DNA of 7,326 bases, taken from positions 1 to 7,326 of the forward strand of contig DAOVQV010000066.1 of assembly GCA_030628445.1 (NCBI GenBank). Reading direction: 5' to 3'. The notes beneath the pieces are model-generated. The model searched no databases, had not been told where the DNA came from, and worked only from the letters and a program-made list of their open reading frames with translations. Position numbers and translations under genes: made by a program. Positions 1 through 6,601 of the stretch are shown piece after piece (the stretch's first letter is position 1; each line of letters starts with the position of its first letter). Origin of the DNA: Phycisphaerae bacterium. Its GTDB lineage: Bacteria; Planctomycetota; Phycisphaerae; SM23-33.

Positions 1-1886
1 ACGTCGCCGCTGATACTGCCGCCGTTGACTCGGACCTTTCCGATGGATCTGGCCGTCAGCGTACCCAGTATGGACCCGCCGTTGACGTCGATCTGCTTGA
101 TGGAGCCGAAGCGGCTTTCGATGTTCCCACGTATGCTGCTGTTCTTCAATGCGATCTTATTGATCGACCCACCAATGCACAGGTCCGCGACCAGGTCGCT
201 GTTGGTGTTGAATTTCATCTGCCCGATCGTCCCGAAAACGGTCAGGCTGCCGCGATCGCCGACCGTCCCGCCCAGGTTACCGCCCAGTGCACCGTCGAGG
301 ATCAGCTTCTTCAGATCCCCGTTGGTCGTGACGTTGCTGTAGAAGGTCCCGTCCACGTCGATCGTCCCGATGTTTCCGCCCACAGCAAAATCAGCGTACA
401 AGTGGGAAGACGTTGTCTTGGACCCAACAGCCCGGACGTAGTCCAGATCGCCCCCGATACTGATGTACTGAGTGAGCCCGTTGTGAGTCGCCGGGTTATT
501 GCCCAGCGAAGTGTAGGAGATCATCCTGCTCAACGAGCCGCCCACGGTCACATCGCCCGCAAAGCCACCGGCCGCCTGCAAGAGGCCCACGTCTCCGTCG
601 TCGTTCAAGGTGATGATGTCCGCGCTGATCTGGCCGTTCTTCGAGATTATCGAACCTATACGCCCTGCGCATTGGATCTGACCGGAAATGTCACCGTCAA
701 CTGTCAGCGACTTAAGCTGGGAGCTCGACCCGTACATCGTAATCGTCGAGTCGGTGAAGTTGCCCTTAACGTCCATGGTCAGCTCGGAGGCGACGTGCAG
801 GCCGTTCATTACGAAGTCGCGGCCCACAGTGAGCCTCTTAATAGCGCCCACGTACGCGCCGTAGTTGGCGCCGGAGCCAACGTCGTTGAAGGACATGTCA
901 CGCCAGGCGTGGATGGTTTCAACCACACCCGGCATGTGGATGCCGTTCGTGTTGATGTCGCGGAAGCCCAAATACTTCATCCCGGCGCCGCCGACGAACA
1001 CGCACCTGTAAAGATCAGCTACCGGACCAATGCCCCTGACCGTGCCAATCGATCCACCTGTGAGCACAACGTTGGTGTTGCGCATGCCCGGGCCGCCGGC
1101 CAGAATCTCTCCAATGACCACGCCTGCGCCGCTAAACGAAATATCGCCGGAAATGTGAGACCAGTCAATTCCCTCCGAATCGACGCTGGTAGAGACCTTC
1201 CGGACATACCACCCGGCGATCTCGGAGCCGTCAATCTTAGCGCCGGGGCCGCTGAAATCGACGGTTCCCACGCCGCCGGTGACTGTGAAGCTGGTCTTGA
1301 GAGCCCAGAACGAATCCAGCCCAAAGCCCAGGACGTTCGCGGTAAGCACGGCCCCCTTCGTGCCGATGACGCGATGGACGGCGTCATAATCCTGCGCCGT
1401 GGTGTTCCCGTATATGTCCACTGCGGGATTCCCGTCCCCATCCAGCACTGTCCAGCCATACCCGTTCAGTCTGCCTATGATCGAGCCATTGAGGAGCCCA
1501 AAGGCCATGCCCCCGGCCAGCCGCTTATCCAGGTCGGCGAAGGGCGACGGTTCCTGCACGTAATACGGCCCCTCGATGCTGACGAGGCCGATGAAGCCGC
1601 TGGACAGGATCGCCGCCTTGGCCTTATCACCGCCGCCGTCGTCGAGCAGGCCGTCGCCGACATAGATCCTATCCAACCTGGTATCGGACCACACCAAACC
1701 CATGATGCCGTCCCAATTCCCGAAGTAGGTTATCTTGTCAGCATTTGCCCTGATCGTCCCGATCGTACCCATCACGCGCAGATCGCCGATCGCCCCGTCG
1801 GCCACGACTTTGTTGATCCCAATCCAGCTATCGCCGATACCATTCATCTCCCCCATGGCCAGGCCGTTGACGGTGCCGTGGAACCA
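1..1886 (-). other. Beta-solenoid-like repeat region of the giant protein
   Basis: From about residue 1018 to the window edge at 1645 the protein is built of short degenerate units of roughly 20-24 residues. Each is rich in Gly with alternating Ile, Val and Leu. Examples near the end are VGGNIGTIDVDG, FGTIGQMKFN, IGGSINKIALKN, FGSIKQIDVNGGSILG and SIGKVRVNGGSISGDV. The alternation of buried aliphatic residues, Gly turns and Asn/Asp/Ser matches right-handed parallel beta-helix or similar solenoid folds of surface proteins. Repeats are visible at the protein level only; I saw no long near-identical DNA repeats, so the array looks old or strongly diverged. It continues beyond position 1. Confidence 0.6.
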
Positions 1887-4800
1887 CCCGAAGCGGGGTT
1901 CAACATCCATGTCATCCGGGTCGGGGATTAAAGGCGCATCGTCCCGGCCGTGTATCCAGGCGCCCGTGTGTCCGGCCAACGGCCCGAGGTTGCCCCCCAG
2001 CTTCAGTTGGGAAATAGGCGTGTACGCCATATGCCCACTTACCAGATTCCCGCTCGTGCTCAAACTGACGCTGTTAAAATTCCCTTCCTGACTAGCGTGA
2101 TGGTCGTGCAGGTAGTAGATATTTGCTTCCCCGCTGCCGCCAAAGTTGACACTGATATCCAAAGGCCTGCTCGGGTCGGGGTTGGTTGGGTCTGGTTCGT
2201 TCCAGAACCAGCTTATGTCTAGATTGTTGATTTCCACATCGCCGGTGGTGTTGAAGGATACCGGCCCATCGGCGGTGATGTTGGCGATAACGCCGCCGGT
2301 CCCGCCGTCGTAGATATCGTTTATGCCGATCACAAGATACGAATACGACGCGCGGTAGTAGACAGGCATATAAGTTACCGGGTCCACGTCCTGGATCCCA
2401 TCCGGGACCAGCACGGTCGGGTCGTTGTTATCCACAAGGTCCACGGGCACTGGTACCGGGGTGATCGTTACCTGCCCCCCGCCGTCGTCATAGAGCGTGC
2501 TGGCCGTGCCGTTGGTAATCGTCACCGGCTCAGCAGGACCGGACCAGTCCAGCCGCCAATTGAAAATTACGCCTCCCACGCTGATGTATCCAACGTTGCC
2601 GTCAACCCCCGTCGTTATAACGGGACTGCTCCAGTCATACCCGACGTCGAACAAGTCTATGTGGCCCGCAGGCCCGATGCCGTCGGTGTTGACCCGGAAT
2701 TCTGCGCCATGGATTGCGCGCAGGCCGTGGCTGTCGACAAGGTGCCTCTCGGCCTCCACCACACCTATGCTGCCGGTAGCCCTAGCGATGGTGCCTGTTA
2801 CAATGTCCGAAGCGGCGTAGATGTTCTGAATATGTGCGTTGCGGTTATATGTCCCGCCGAATGCCCCGGCCTCGATGTTGGCGGATAAGAAACCGACGGT
2901 GGCAGCGCCGGCCGCGCCAGTCCATCCGCCTTGGCCCGTAGCGGCGACACGCCCTATGTTCCCTTCAGAGATAATGTAGTTCGTCTGATAGTAGGTATTG
3001 ATGATCTGGCCGACCGTGCCGGCCTGGAAGCAAACGATGTCGCCGCCGCGATAGGTCTTGACCACAGTGTCATAGGTGTCGCCGCTTACTACCACGGCGC
3101 CGATTCCGTTGTAATCTACGGCGATGTGGGCATCGGCCGTCAACATGGTCGTAAAGTTGCCCGTCCGCGCAGAATCGTAGTGCCCGATGATGTTGACGCC
3201 GCCCAGCGCCCCCCTGGTCGCATTAGTGAACTTCAACTCATAGTTGCCGGCGCTGTCCTCATCTGAGGCCAGAACACAGATGTAGTACACCCCCGCCGCA
3301 GGCGCGGTGAACCGCATCGCCTTTGGTGTGGTTCCCCTGGAGCCGACACCGGTATCTTGCTCCGACTCGTAGCCGTAGCTGTCCATCCAGTTCCCGTCCC
3401 AGTCGTACAACCTTACATACGTGGCGATGTCGCTAAAGATGGCATGCTCCAGCACGAGCGTCTGGCTCGCAAACAACGGCATCGCGTACCAGTCTTGCCA
3501 ATAATCGTCGACGTCGTACGGGTGGGGCGTCGCCTCGTCTCGTTCCTCCGGCAGGGCGATGTCCAAGTCCTTGAAGCGCCAGCCGCCATCGCCATACAGG
3601 CTTCCTAACAGCGTGAACTCGCCAGTCGGATGGGACAGGAACTGTGCGTTCTGGGGTATATCGTTGTTATAGTTGAAAGCGGAGGCGGGATCGTCGGTAA
3701 TGAACCCGTACACCCAGGCCAGCTTCCGCGCCTGCGAGTTGTTGTCGTCCCAGCGGGAATAATCATCCGTGGCTACTTCCAGCTCGTAGATGGTGTCGTC
3801 CGGATTATCAATCGCAGGGTCGTCAAGGACCTGGATGGCCGAGTAAAGTGTCTGGCCGTTCATGCCCGTCGGTGCGCCTTCGCCCCCCCGCGACTCGACG
3901 AAAGTAAGATGACCATTCACGGTAATCATGGAGCCGTTTACTGGGCTGATATAGTCTGAGCCATCAGTACTTGGGGCGGGGGCATCAGGCTCCATGACAG
4001 CCCCGCCGCCCTTGCGCATGCTGATAGTGCCCAGGTTCTCGCCGATCTCGACATTACCGTACAGAAAGCCCATGTACAACGTGTCGATACTACTGTAGTC
4101 GGTGGTGACGCCCCCGGCCACGGTGCCGGCTGCCATGATCCTGCCGAAGTCATCAGCGGTATCAGCTATGTCGATGCCCGGATGAATGTCCCCGCCGGGG
4201 AAGACCCCAAATGGGTCAGAGTTGGGTTGGTCCTCGTCGTCCTGGACCGCTATGAATTTGAGGGACGGGTCCGGATCGTCCGGATCATGGTCGAAAACGC
4301 GCTCGCCGCCAACCAGCACGCCGCCAGAGCCAGCCGGAGCCGATATGTCGGCAACGGGGCCGGGACCATCCGGGACTATCTGCCCCGCGAACGGGACAGT
4401 GGACCCCCAGGTGCTGATGTTCCAAAGCTCCCACTCGTCCGGAGCGTTAGCCCAGTCGATCGCCGAGCCATCCAGCGATGAGAGGGTCAAGACCGTATCG
4501 GCCGAGCAGGTCGACACGTAAATAGACCAGATCTCCGTCGGCGCGCCCCGTATCTCCGATGTCGGAGGGTCGGCGTCGGGGTCCCCCGGCCCAAAGGAAA
4601 TCCACCCCGTTGGATTCCCGTCAACGTCAAACTCAATGATGTCCTGGCCGTCCGGCCACCTGACCCGGTCATCGATCCGCACGTGTGTTGATCCATCCGT
4701 ATGCATATCACCCGGAATGCCTACCAGATCGACCAACCCGCCTTGGTTATTGTCCCAGGCGAGTAGTTCAATCTGGTCTGTCGGGTCGCCGTGAAGGCTG

Positions 4801-4937
4801 ACGCGCACGGCTTCATCATGGGAGTTCAGGTATATGAAGAACTCGCCGCCGGATAGCGTCGTCAGAAGAAGCCTTTCCTCCAGATTTTCAAAGCGGGGCG
4901 GTTCGGGCCTGGCGCCCGGGTCACTGGGTGACGGCAT
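1..4937 (-). CDS. Giant LEPR-XLL-type extracellular repeat protein, C-terminally cut by window edge
   Basis: A single minus-strand frame stays open for 1645 codons and runs off the left edge, so the C-terminus and full size are unknown. The ATG at 4937-4935 follows an in-frame TGA at 4952-4950 and has GAGGGAG seven bases upstream, so this start is well supported. The N-terminus (FENLEERLLLTTLSG, residues 16-30) resembles the LEPR-XLL motif of giant planctomycete proteins. No classical signal peptide is visible. Residues 30-470 are beta-rich with Asp/Pro linkers. Residues about 474-572 look like a PPC beta-sandwich. Residues about 575-900 and 1018-1645 are rich in Gly, Ile, Val, Asn and Asp, with short degenerate repeats ending in phrases such as GSIGxI or GGSIxG, as expected of a beta-solenoid. 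Only about six cysteines occur. I infer an extracellular or cell-surface structural or adhesive role. No catalytic motif was recognised, and the exact function is unknown. Confidence 0.9.
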   Translation of the reverse strand, partial: MPSPSDPGARPEPPRFENLEERLLLTTLSGGEFFIYLNSHDEAVRVSLHGDPTDQIELLAWDNNQGGLVDLVGIPGDMHTDGSTHVRIDDRVRWPDGQDIIEFDVDGNPTGWISFGPGDPDADPPTSEIRGAPTEIWSIYVSTCSADTVLTLSSLDGSAIDWANAPDEWELWNISTWGSTVPFAGQIVPDGPGPVADISAPAGSGGVLVGGERVFDHDPDDPDPSLKFIAVQDDEDQPNSDPFGVFPGGDIHPGIDIADTADDFGRIMAAGTVAGGVTTDYSSIDTLYMGFLYGNVEIGENLGTISMRKGGGAVMEPDAPAPSTDGSDYISPVNGSMITVNGHLTFVESRGGEGAPTGMNGQTLYSAIQVLDDPAIDNPDDTIYELEVATDDYSRWDDNNSQARKLAWVYGFITDDPASAFNYNNDIPQNAQFLSHPTGEFTLLGSLYGDGGWRFKDLDIALPEERDEATPHPYDVDDYWQDWYAMPLFASQTLVLEHAIFSDIATYVRLYDWDGNWMDSYGYESEQDTGVGSRGTTPKAMRFTAPAAGVYYICVLASDEDSAGNYELKFTNATRGALGGVNIIGHYDSARTGNFTTMLTADAHIAVDYNGIGAVVVSGDTYDTVVKTYRGGDIVCFQAGTVGQIINTYYQTNYIISEGNIGRVAATGQGGWTGAAGAATVGFLSANIEAGAFGGTYNRNAHIQNIYAASDIVTGTIARATGSIGVVEAERHLVDSHGLRAIHGAEFRVNTDGIGPAGHIDLFDVGYDWSSPVITTGVDGNVGYISVGGVIFNWRLDWSGPAEPVTITNGTASTLYDDGGGQVTITPVPVPVDLVDNNDPTVLVPDGIQDVDPVTYMPVYYRASYSYLVIGINDIYDGGTGGVIANITADGPVSFNTTGDVEINNLDISWFWNEPDPTNPDPSRPLDISVNFGGSGEANIYYLHDHHASQEGNFNSVSLSTSGNLVSGHMAYTPISQLKLGGNLGPLAGHTGAWIHGRDDAPLIPDPDDMDVEPRFGWFHGTVNGLAMGEMNGIGDSWIGINKVVADGAIGDLRVMGTIGTIRANADKITYFGNWDGIMGLVWSDTRLDRIYVGDGLLDDGGGDKAKAAILSSGFIGLVSIEGPYYVQEPSPFADLDKRLAGGMAFGLLNGSIIGRLNGYGWTVLDGDGNPAVDIYGNTTAQDYDAVHRVIGTKGAVLTANVLGFGLDSFWALKTSFTVTGGVGTVDFSGPGAKIDGSEIAGWYVRKVSTSVDSEGIDWSHISGDISFSGAGVVIGEILAGGPGMRNTNVVLTGGSIGTVRGIGPVADLYRCVFVGGAGMKYLGFRDINTNGIHMPGVVETIHAWRDMSFNDVGSGANYGAYVGAIKRLTVGRDFVMNGLHVASELTMDVKGNFTDSTITMYGSSSQLKSLTVDGDISGQIQCAGRIGSIISKNGQISADIITLNDDGDVGLLQAAGGFAGDVTVGGSLSRMISYTSLGNNPATHNGLTQYISIGGDLDYVRAVGSKTTSSHLYADFAVGGNIGTIDVDGTFYSNVTTNGDLKKLILDGALGGNLGGTVGDRGSLTVFGTIGQMKFNTNSDLVADLCIGGSINKIALKNSSIRGNIESRFGSIKQIDVNGGSILGTLTARSIGKVRVNGGSISGD
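3222..3518 (-). other. PPC-like beta-sandwich domain in the giant protein
   Basis: Residues about 474-572 follow the usual order of bacterial pre-peptidase C-terminal domains. An entry strand with paired Asp and aromatic residues (YDVDDYWQDWYAMPL, from Tyr474) is followed by ASQTLVLEHA. Next come an RLYDWDGNW strand and loop, then RFTAPAAGVYYICVLA around Val550, and a closing GNYELKF strand ending at Phe570. PPC domains are secreted beta-sandwich modules found in exported peptidases and surface proteins, where they can help binding or secretion. No peptidase domain is seen next to this one, so it is probably a structural or binding module. Confidence 0.65.
4848..4892 (-). other. LEPR-XLL-like N-terminal motif of the giant protein
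   Basis: Residues 16-30 read FENLEERLLLTTLSG. The family consensus, as I know it from planctomycete proteins, is roughly F-E-x-L-E-P-R-x-L-L-S-A, sitting 10-40 residues from the start of very large predicted extracellular proteins. Here the proline is replaced by glutamate (LEER), and Thr-Thr stands where Ser-Ala or Ser-Gly is usual. The Phe-Glu, Leu-Glu, Arg and Leu-Leu positions are kept. It lies 15 residues from the start, after a Pro/Arg-containing tail. The role of the motif is not established; its fixed N-terminal place suggests sorting or export. Confidence 0.7.
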
Positions 4938-4944
4938 GGTGATA

Positions 4945-4951
4945 CTCCCTC
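4945..4951 (-). promoter_or_regulatory. Ribosome binding site of the giant gene
   Basis: The minus strand reads GAGGGAG, then seven bases, then ATG at 4937. An in-frame TGA overlaps its upstream end (4952-4950), so no longer ATG start is possible. This fixes the N-terminus just ahead of the LEPR-XLL-like motif and rules out a missed upstream signal peptide in the same frame. Confidence 0.75.
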
Positions 4952-5058
4952 AACTTCTTTGGGTTTACCCTGCGCTTCCAGGAATCAGGTCGGTCCGTTG
5001 GAATGTCGCTGGAGGCAGGTAATGCTTAGCGGGAACTTATGCAACATCTTCACTTACT

Positions 5059-5088
5059 ATTTTGCACCCTTGTGTGGGTTCTTGTCAA
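5059..5088 (-). promoter_or_regulatory. Candidate sigma-70-type promoter for the giant gene
   Basis: On the minus strand a perfect TTGACA (5088-5083) is followed after 18 bases by CAAAAT (5064-5059), which matches four of six bases of TATAAT. Transcription would begin near 5050, giving a leader of roughly 110-115 bases before the ATG at 4937. It lies in the AT-rich part of the intergenic region. This is a by-eye consensus match only; planctomycete promoters are not well characterised. Confidence 0.4.
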
Positions 5089-5110
5089 CGTGAATTTTTC
5101 CTTTGTTTAT
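5082..5110 (+). promoter_or_regulatory. Weak candidate promoter for the adaptor operon
   Basis: TTGTCA (5082-5087) is followed after 17 bases by GTTTAT (5105-5110). The first box matches five of six and the second only three of six consensus bases. It overlaps the -35 box of the minus-strand candidate, so if both are used the two transcripts would compete for polymerase. The distance to the adaptor ATG would be about 175 bases and would include the palindrome at 5185-5202. Confidence 0.2.
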
Positions 5111-5184
5111 GGCCTCGCAGGACCCAGTCGCGCCGGTAAGATCCGGGCACGCGGCCCCGGTGAGTCCCACGCCCCAACGGATTC

Positions 5185-5202
5185 TTCAACAGATGTGTTG
5201 AA
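5185..5202. promoter_or_regulatory. Perfect 7-4-7 palindrome, possible operator or leader hairpin
   Basis: The sequence TTCAACAGATGTGTTGAA is a perfect inverted repeat: a seven-base arm, a GATG centre and the matching arm. It lies 89 bases upstream of the adaptor ATG and about 100 bases upstream of the minus-strand promoter candidate. It lacks a T-tract and is not at a gene end, so it is unlikely to be a terminator. It could be a binding site for a dimeric regulator or a small hairpin in the operon leader. No regulator family was recognised from the motif. Confidence 0.35.
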
Positions 5203-5291
5203 CCGAACGCCAAAAGGGTTGCAGTGCGGGCGGTGTGCTGGGATACTTCTGGTTGGGACAGCTAAAAACAGCTTCATCGAGCGATAGTGAA

Positions 5292-6191
5292 ATGAATCTT
5301 AAACCACCTGCGCATCTGACATTGGTGATGATCGTATCAATGGTCTTTGGGGCTTCTTCGGGCTACTGCGAGGGGGTCAAGGCCTTCACCAAGCCCAAGG
5401 AAGACAGGATGCTGTCGTTTGTCACCAACGGTCGCGTCGCCGAAGTGCTCGTAAAAGAGGGCCAGACGGTCGAAAAGGGCTGTGTCCTGGCAAAAATGGA
5501 CGACGAGGCCGAACGGTTCGAGGTGGAGAAACTAAAGGCCAAAGCCCAAGAGCAGACCCATATCCTCGCCGCAAGGGCGGAGCTGGAGCAGAAGCAAGCC
5601 TTTCTGGGGGAAGTTACGGAACTTAGAAAGAGAAAGTCGGCCTCGAAATGGGAGGTCAAAAAGGCCCAACTCGACGTAACCATAGCGGATTTGTCGCTCA
5701 AGCTGGCCGAATTCACCCACATTCAGGATGATCGCGTGTATCGTGCAGCCCAGGCACAGTTGGACCGCATGCGCCTCATCAGCCCGATCGACGGAAAGGT
5801 GGAGGAAATCCACATCAAACCGGGCGAGTCCGCCCAGGGCCTCACCGACGCGATCCGAGTGGTCAAGATCGAACCACTGTGGATAGAGGCCCCCGTCCCC
5901 CTACCGGAGGCCTTACCGTTGAAGCTGGGCCAAAGTGCCGATGTAACCTTCGTCGGAGATACCAAAGGCGTGGTTCGGGGCAAGATCACGCACATCGGGG
6001 CCGTTGCCGATTACGGCAGCTACACGCTGACAGTGCACGTGGAGCTTCCGGCCGGTTTGAACCGCCCGGCCGGCGAAGAGGTATTCGTGAGCTTCCCGCC
6101 CGCTGCGGCCCGGCCGACCGCCACCGGGCCCGTTAAGACCACCGCCATAAGGACACAAGAAAGCCGAACCAATAACGTCCAAAAGGAGTGA
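5292..6191 (+). CDS. HlyD/RND-type periplasmic adaptor (membrane fusion protein)
   Basis: This 299-residue protein is predicted to sit in the periplasm and link an inner-membrane transporter to an outer-membrane exit. Residues 1-26 form a signal peptide (hydrophobic LTLVMIVSMVFGASSG). Residues about 41-70 are the first lipoyl half (NGRVAEVLVKEGQTVEKG). Residues about 71-158 are a charged helical hairpin with coiled-coil character. Residues about 159-190 are the second lipoyl half (RLISPIDGKVEEIHIKPGES), and about 195-265 fit the beta-barrel part. The tail from about 270 is Pro/Thr/Ala-rich and probably disordered. A GTG 57 bases upstream would extend the frame, but the signal peptide favours the ATG at 5292, although no strong Shine-Dalgarno precedes it. 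Cys26 lies near the cleavage site, but SGYC is a poor lipobox. The protein is short for the family. Its transporter partner is not in the window, so the cargo is unknown. Confidence 0.85.
   Translation: MNLKPPAHLTLVMIVSMVFGASSGYCEGVKAFTKPKEDRMLSFVTNGRVAEVLVKEGQTVEKGCVLAKMDDEAERFEVEKLKAKAQEQTHILAARAELEQKQAFLGEVTELRKRKSASKWEVKKAQLDVTIADLSLKLAEFTHIQDDRVYRAAQAQLDRMRLISPIDGKVEEIHIKPGESAQGLTDAIRVVKIEPLWIEAPVPLPEALPLKLGQSADVTFVGDTKGVVRGKITHIGAVADYGSYTLTVHVELPAGLNRPAGEEVFVSFPPAAARPTATGPVKTTAIRTQESRTNNVQKE
6184..6188 (+). promoter_or_regulatory. Strong ribosome binding site of the DUF3467 gene
   Basis: AGGAG lies inside the last codons of the adaptor gene, six bases ahead of the ATG at 6195. The adaptor stop (6189-6191) falls between the site and the start. 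This fixes the start and suggests translational coupling between the two genes. Confidence 0.75.
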
Positions 6192-6194
6192 TTC

Positions 6195-6575
6195 ATGGCA
6201 GCGACGAACAATAAGAACGCTGACGAGCAGGAAGACAAACCCATCGAGGCACAGGCACGCGAGCAAACAGGCCAGCAGCAGGTCCGCCTCCGAATCGACG
6301 AGCGGAACATGACCACCAGCTACGCCAACGCATTCCGCGCCAACGGCACGGCCGAGGAGGTCATGCTGGACTTCGGGCTCAACATCCTGATCCCCCCGTC
6401 GGGCGAGGAGCAGACCCAACCTGAAATAATCTTCAAGGTCAACGAGCGAGTAGTCCTGAATTACTACTCGGCCAAGCGCCTGGCGATAACGCTCAGCCAG
6501 CTTATCCGCCGCCACGAAGAGCAATTCGGCGAGCTGGAGCTTGACGTGGCGAAACGCCGTAAGAACAACGTGTAG
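6195..6575 (+). CDS. DUF3467 family protein
   Basis: This 126-residue soluble protein has a Gln/Glu-rich, probably disordered N-terminal tail (residues 1-30) and a compact core at about 38-113. The core carries the features I associate with DUF3467: a tyrosine-alanine-asparagine-phenylalanine-like segment (SYANAFRANGTAEEVMLDFG, 42-61), a central NERVVLNYYSAKRLAITLSQ helix start (83-102), and a final RRHEEQFGEL. The family is small, widespread and of unknown function. It has no signal peptide or membrane segment, so it is probably cytoplasmic. It starts three bases after the adaptor stop, and the next gene begins 26 bases after its own stop, which strongly suggests co-transcription. The basic C-terminal end (KRRKNN) is notable. 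A regulatory or adaptor role within this operon is only a guess. Confidence 0.8.
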   Translation: MAATNNKNADEQEDKPIEAQAREQTGQQQVRLRIDERNMTTSYANAFRANGTAEEVMLDFGLNILIPPSGEEQTQPEIIFKVNERVVLNYYSAKRLAITLSQLIRRHEEQFGELELDVAKRRKNNV

Positions 6576-6601
6576 TGCGGATCTCTTGGATGGATAGCTA
6601 A

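Larger units (their letters stand above)
4938..5291. other. Divergent intergenic region between the giant gene and the adaptor operon
   Basis: About 354 bases separate the two divergent starts. The stretch around 5040-5115 is visibly more AT-rich than both flanks and holds the promoter candidates; 5185-5202 is a perfect palindrome. A plus-strand frame at 5039-5287 (82 codons, hydrophobic N-terminus) ends just before the adaptor start. It uses TTA, CTA and many T-ending codons unlike its neighbours and overlaps the promoter candidates, so I do not call it a gene. No tRNA, rRNA or insertion-sequence remnants were seen. Confidence 0.6.

Noticed and set aside
1019..1663. Minus-strand frames at 1019-1459 and 1475-1663
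   Set aside because: They are in another frame of the same strand as the giant gene, Arg/Ser/Pro-rich and without domain character, so they are shadows.
402..1931. A 509-codon plus-strand open frame opposite the giant gene
   Set aside because: It lies in exact codon register against the minus-strand gene, where it stays open simply because the GC-rich sense gene there avoids TTA, CTA and TCA codons. Its translation is rich in Arg, His, Ala, Val and Pro with no recognisable domain, and the sense strand gives a coherent protein.
1..4937. CRISPR array or tandem DNA repeat in the region of recurring GSI and IGT phrases
   Set aside because: The recurrence is at protein level only. DNA units vary in length and sequence, no constant direct repeat with unique spacers is seen, and the frame stays open throughout.
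5185..5202. The palindrome as a rho-independent terminator
   Set aside because: The stem is only seven base pairs with modest GC, no T-run follows on either strand, and it lies between two divergent gene starts rather than after a gene end.
5235..5291. Upstream GTG extension of the adaptor by 19 residues
   Set aside because: The extension (LGYFWLGQLKTASSSDSE) would place polar residues ahead of the signal peptide, whereas the ATG at 5292 gives a normal signal peptide from the first residue.
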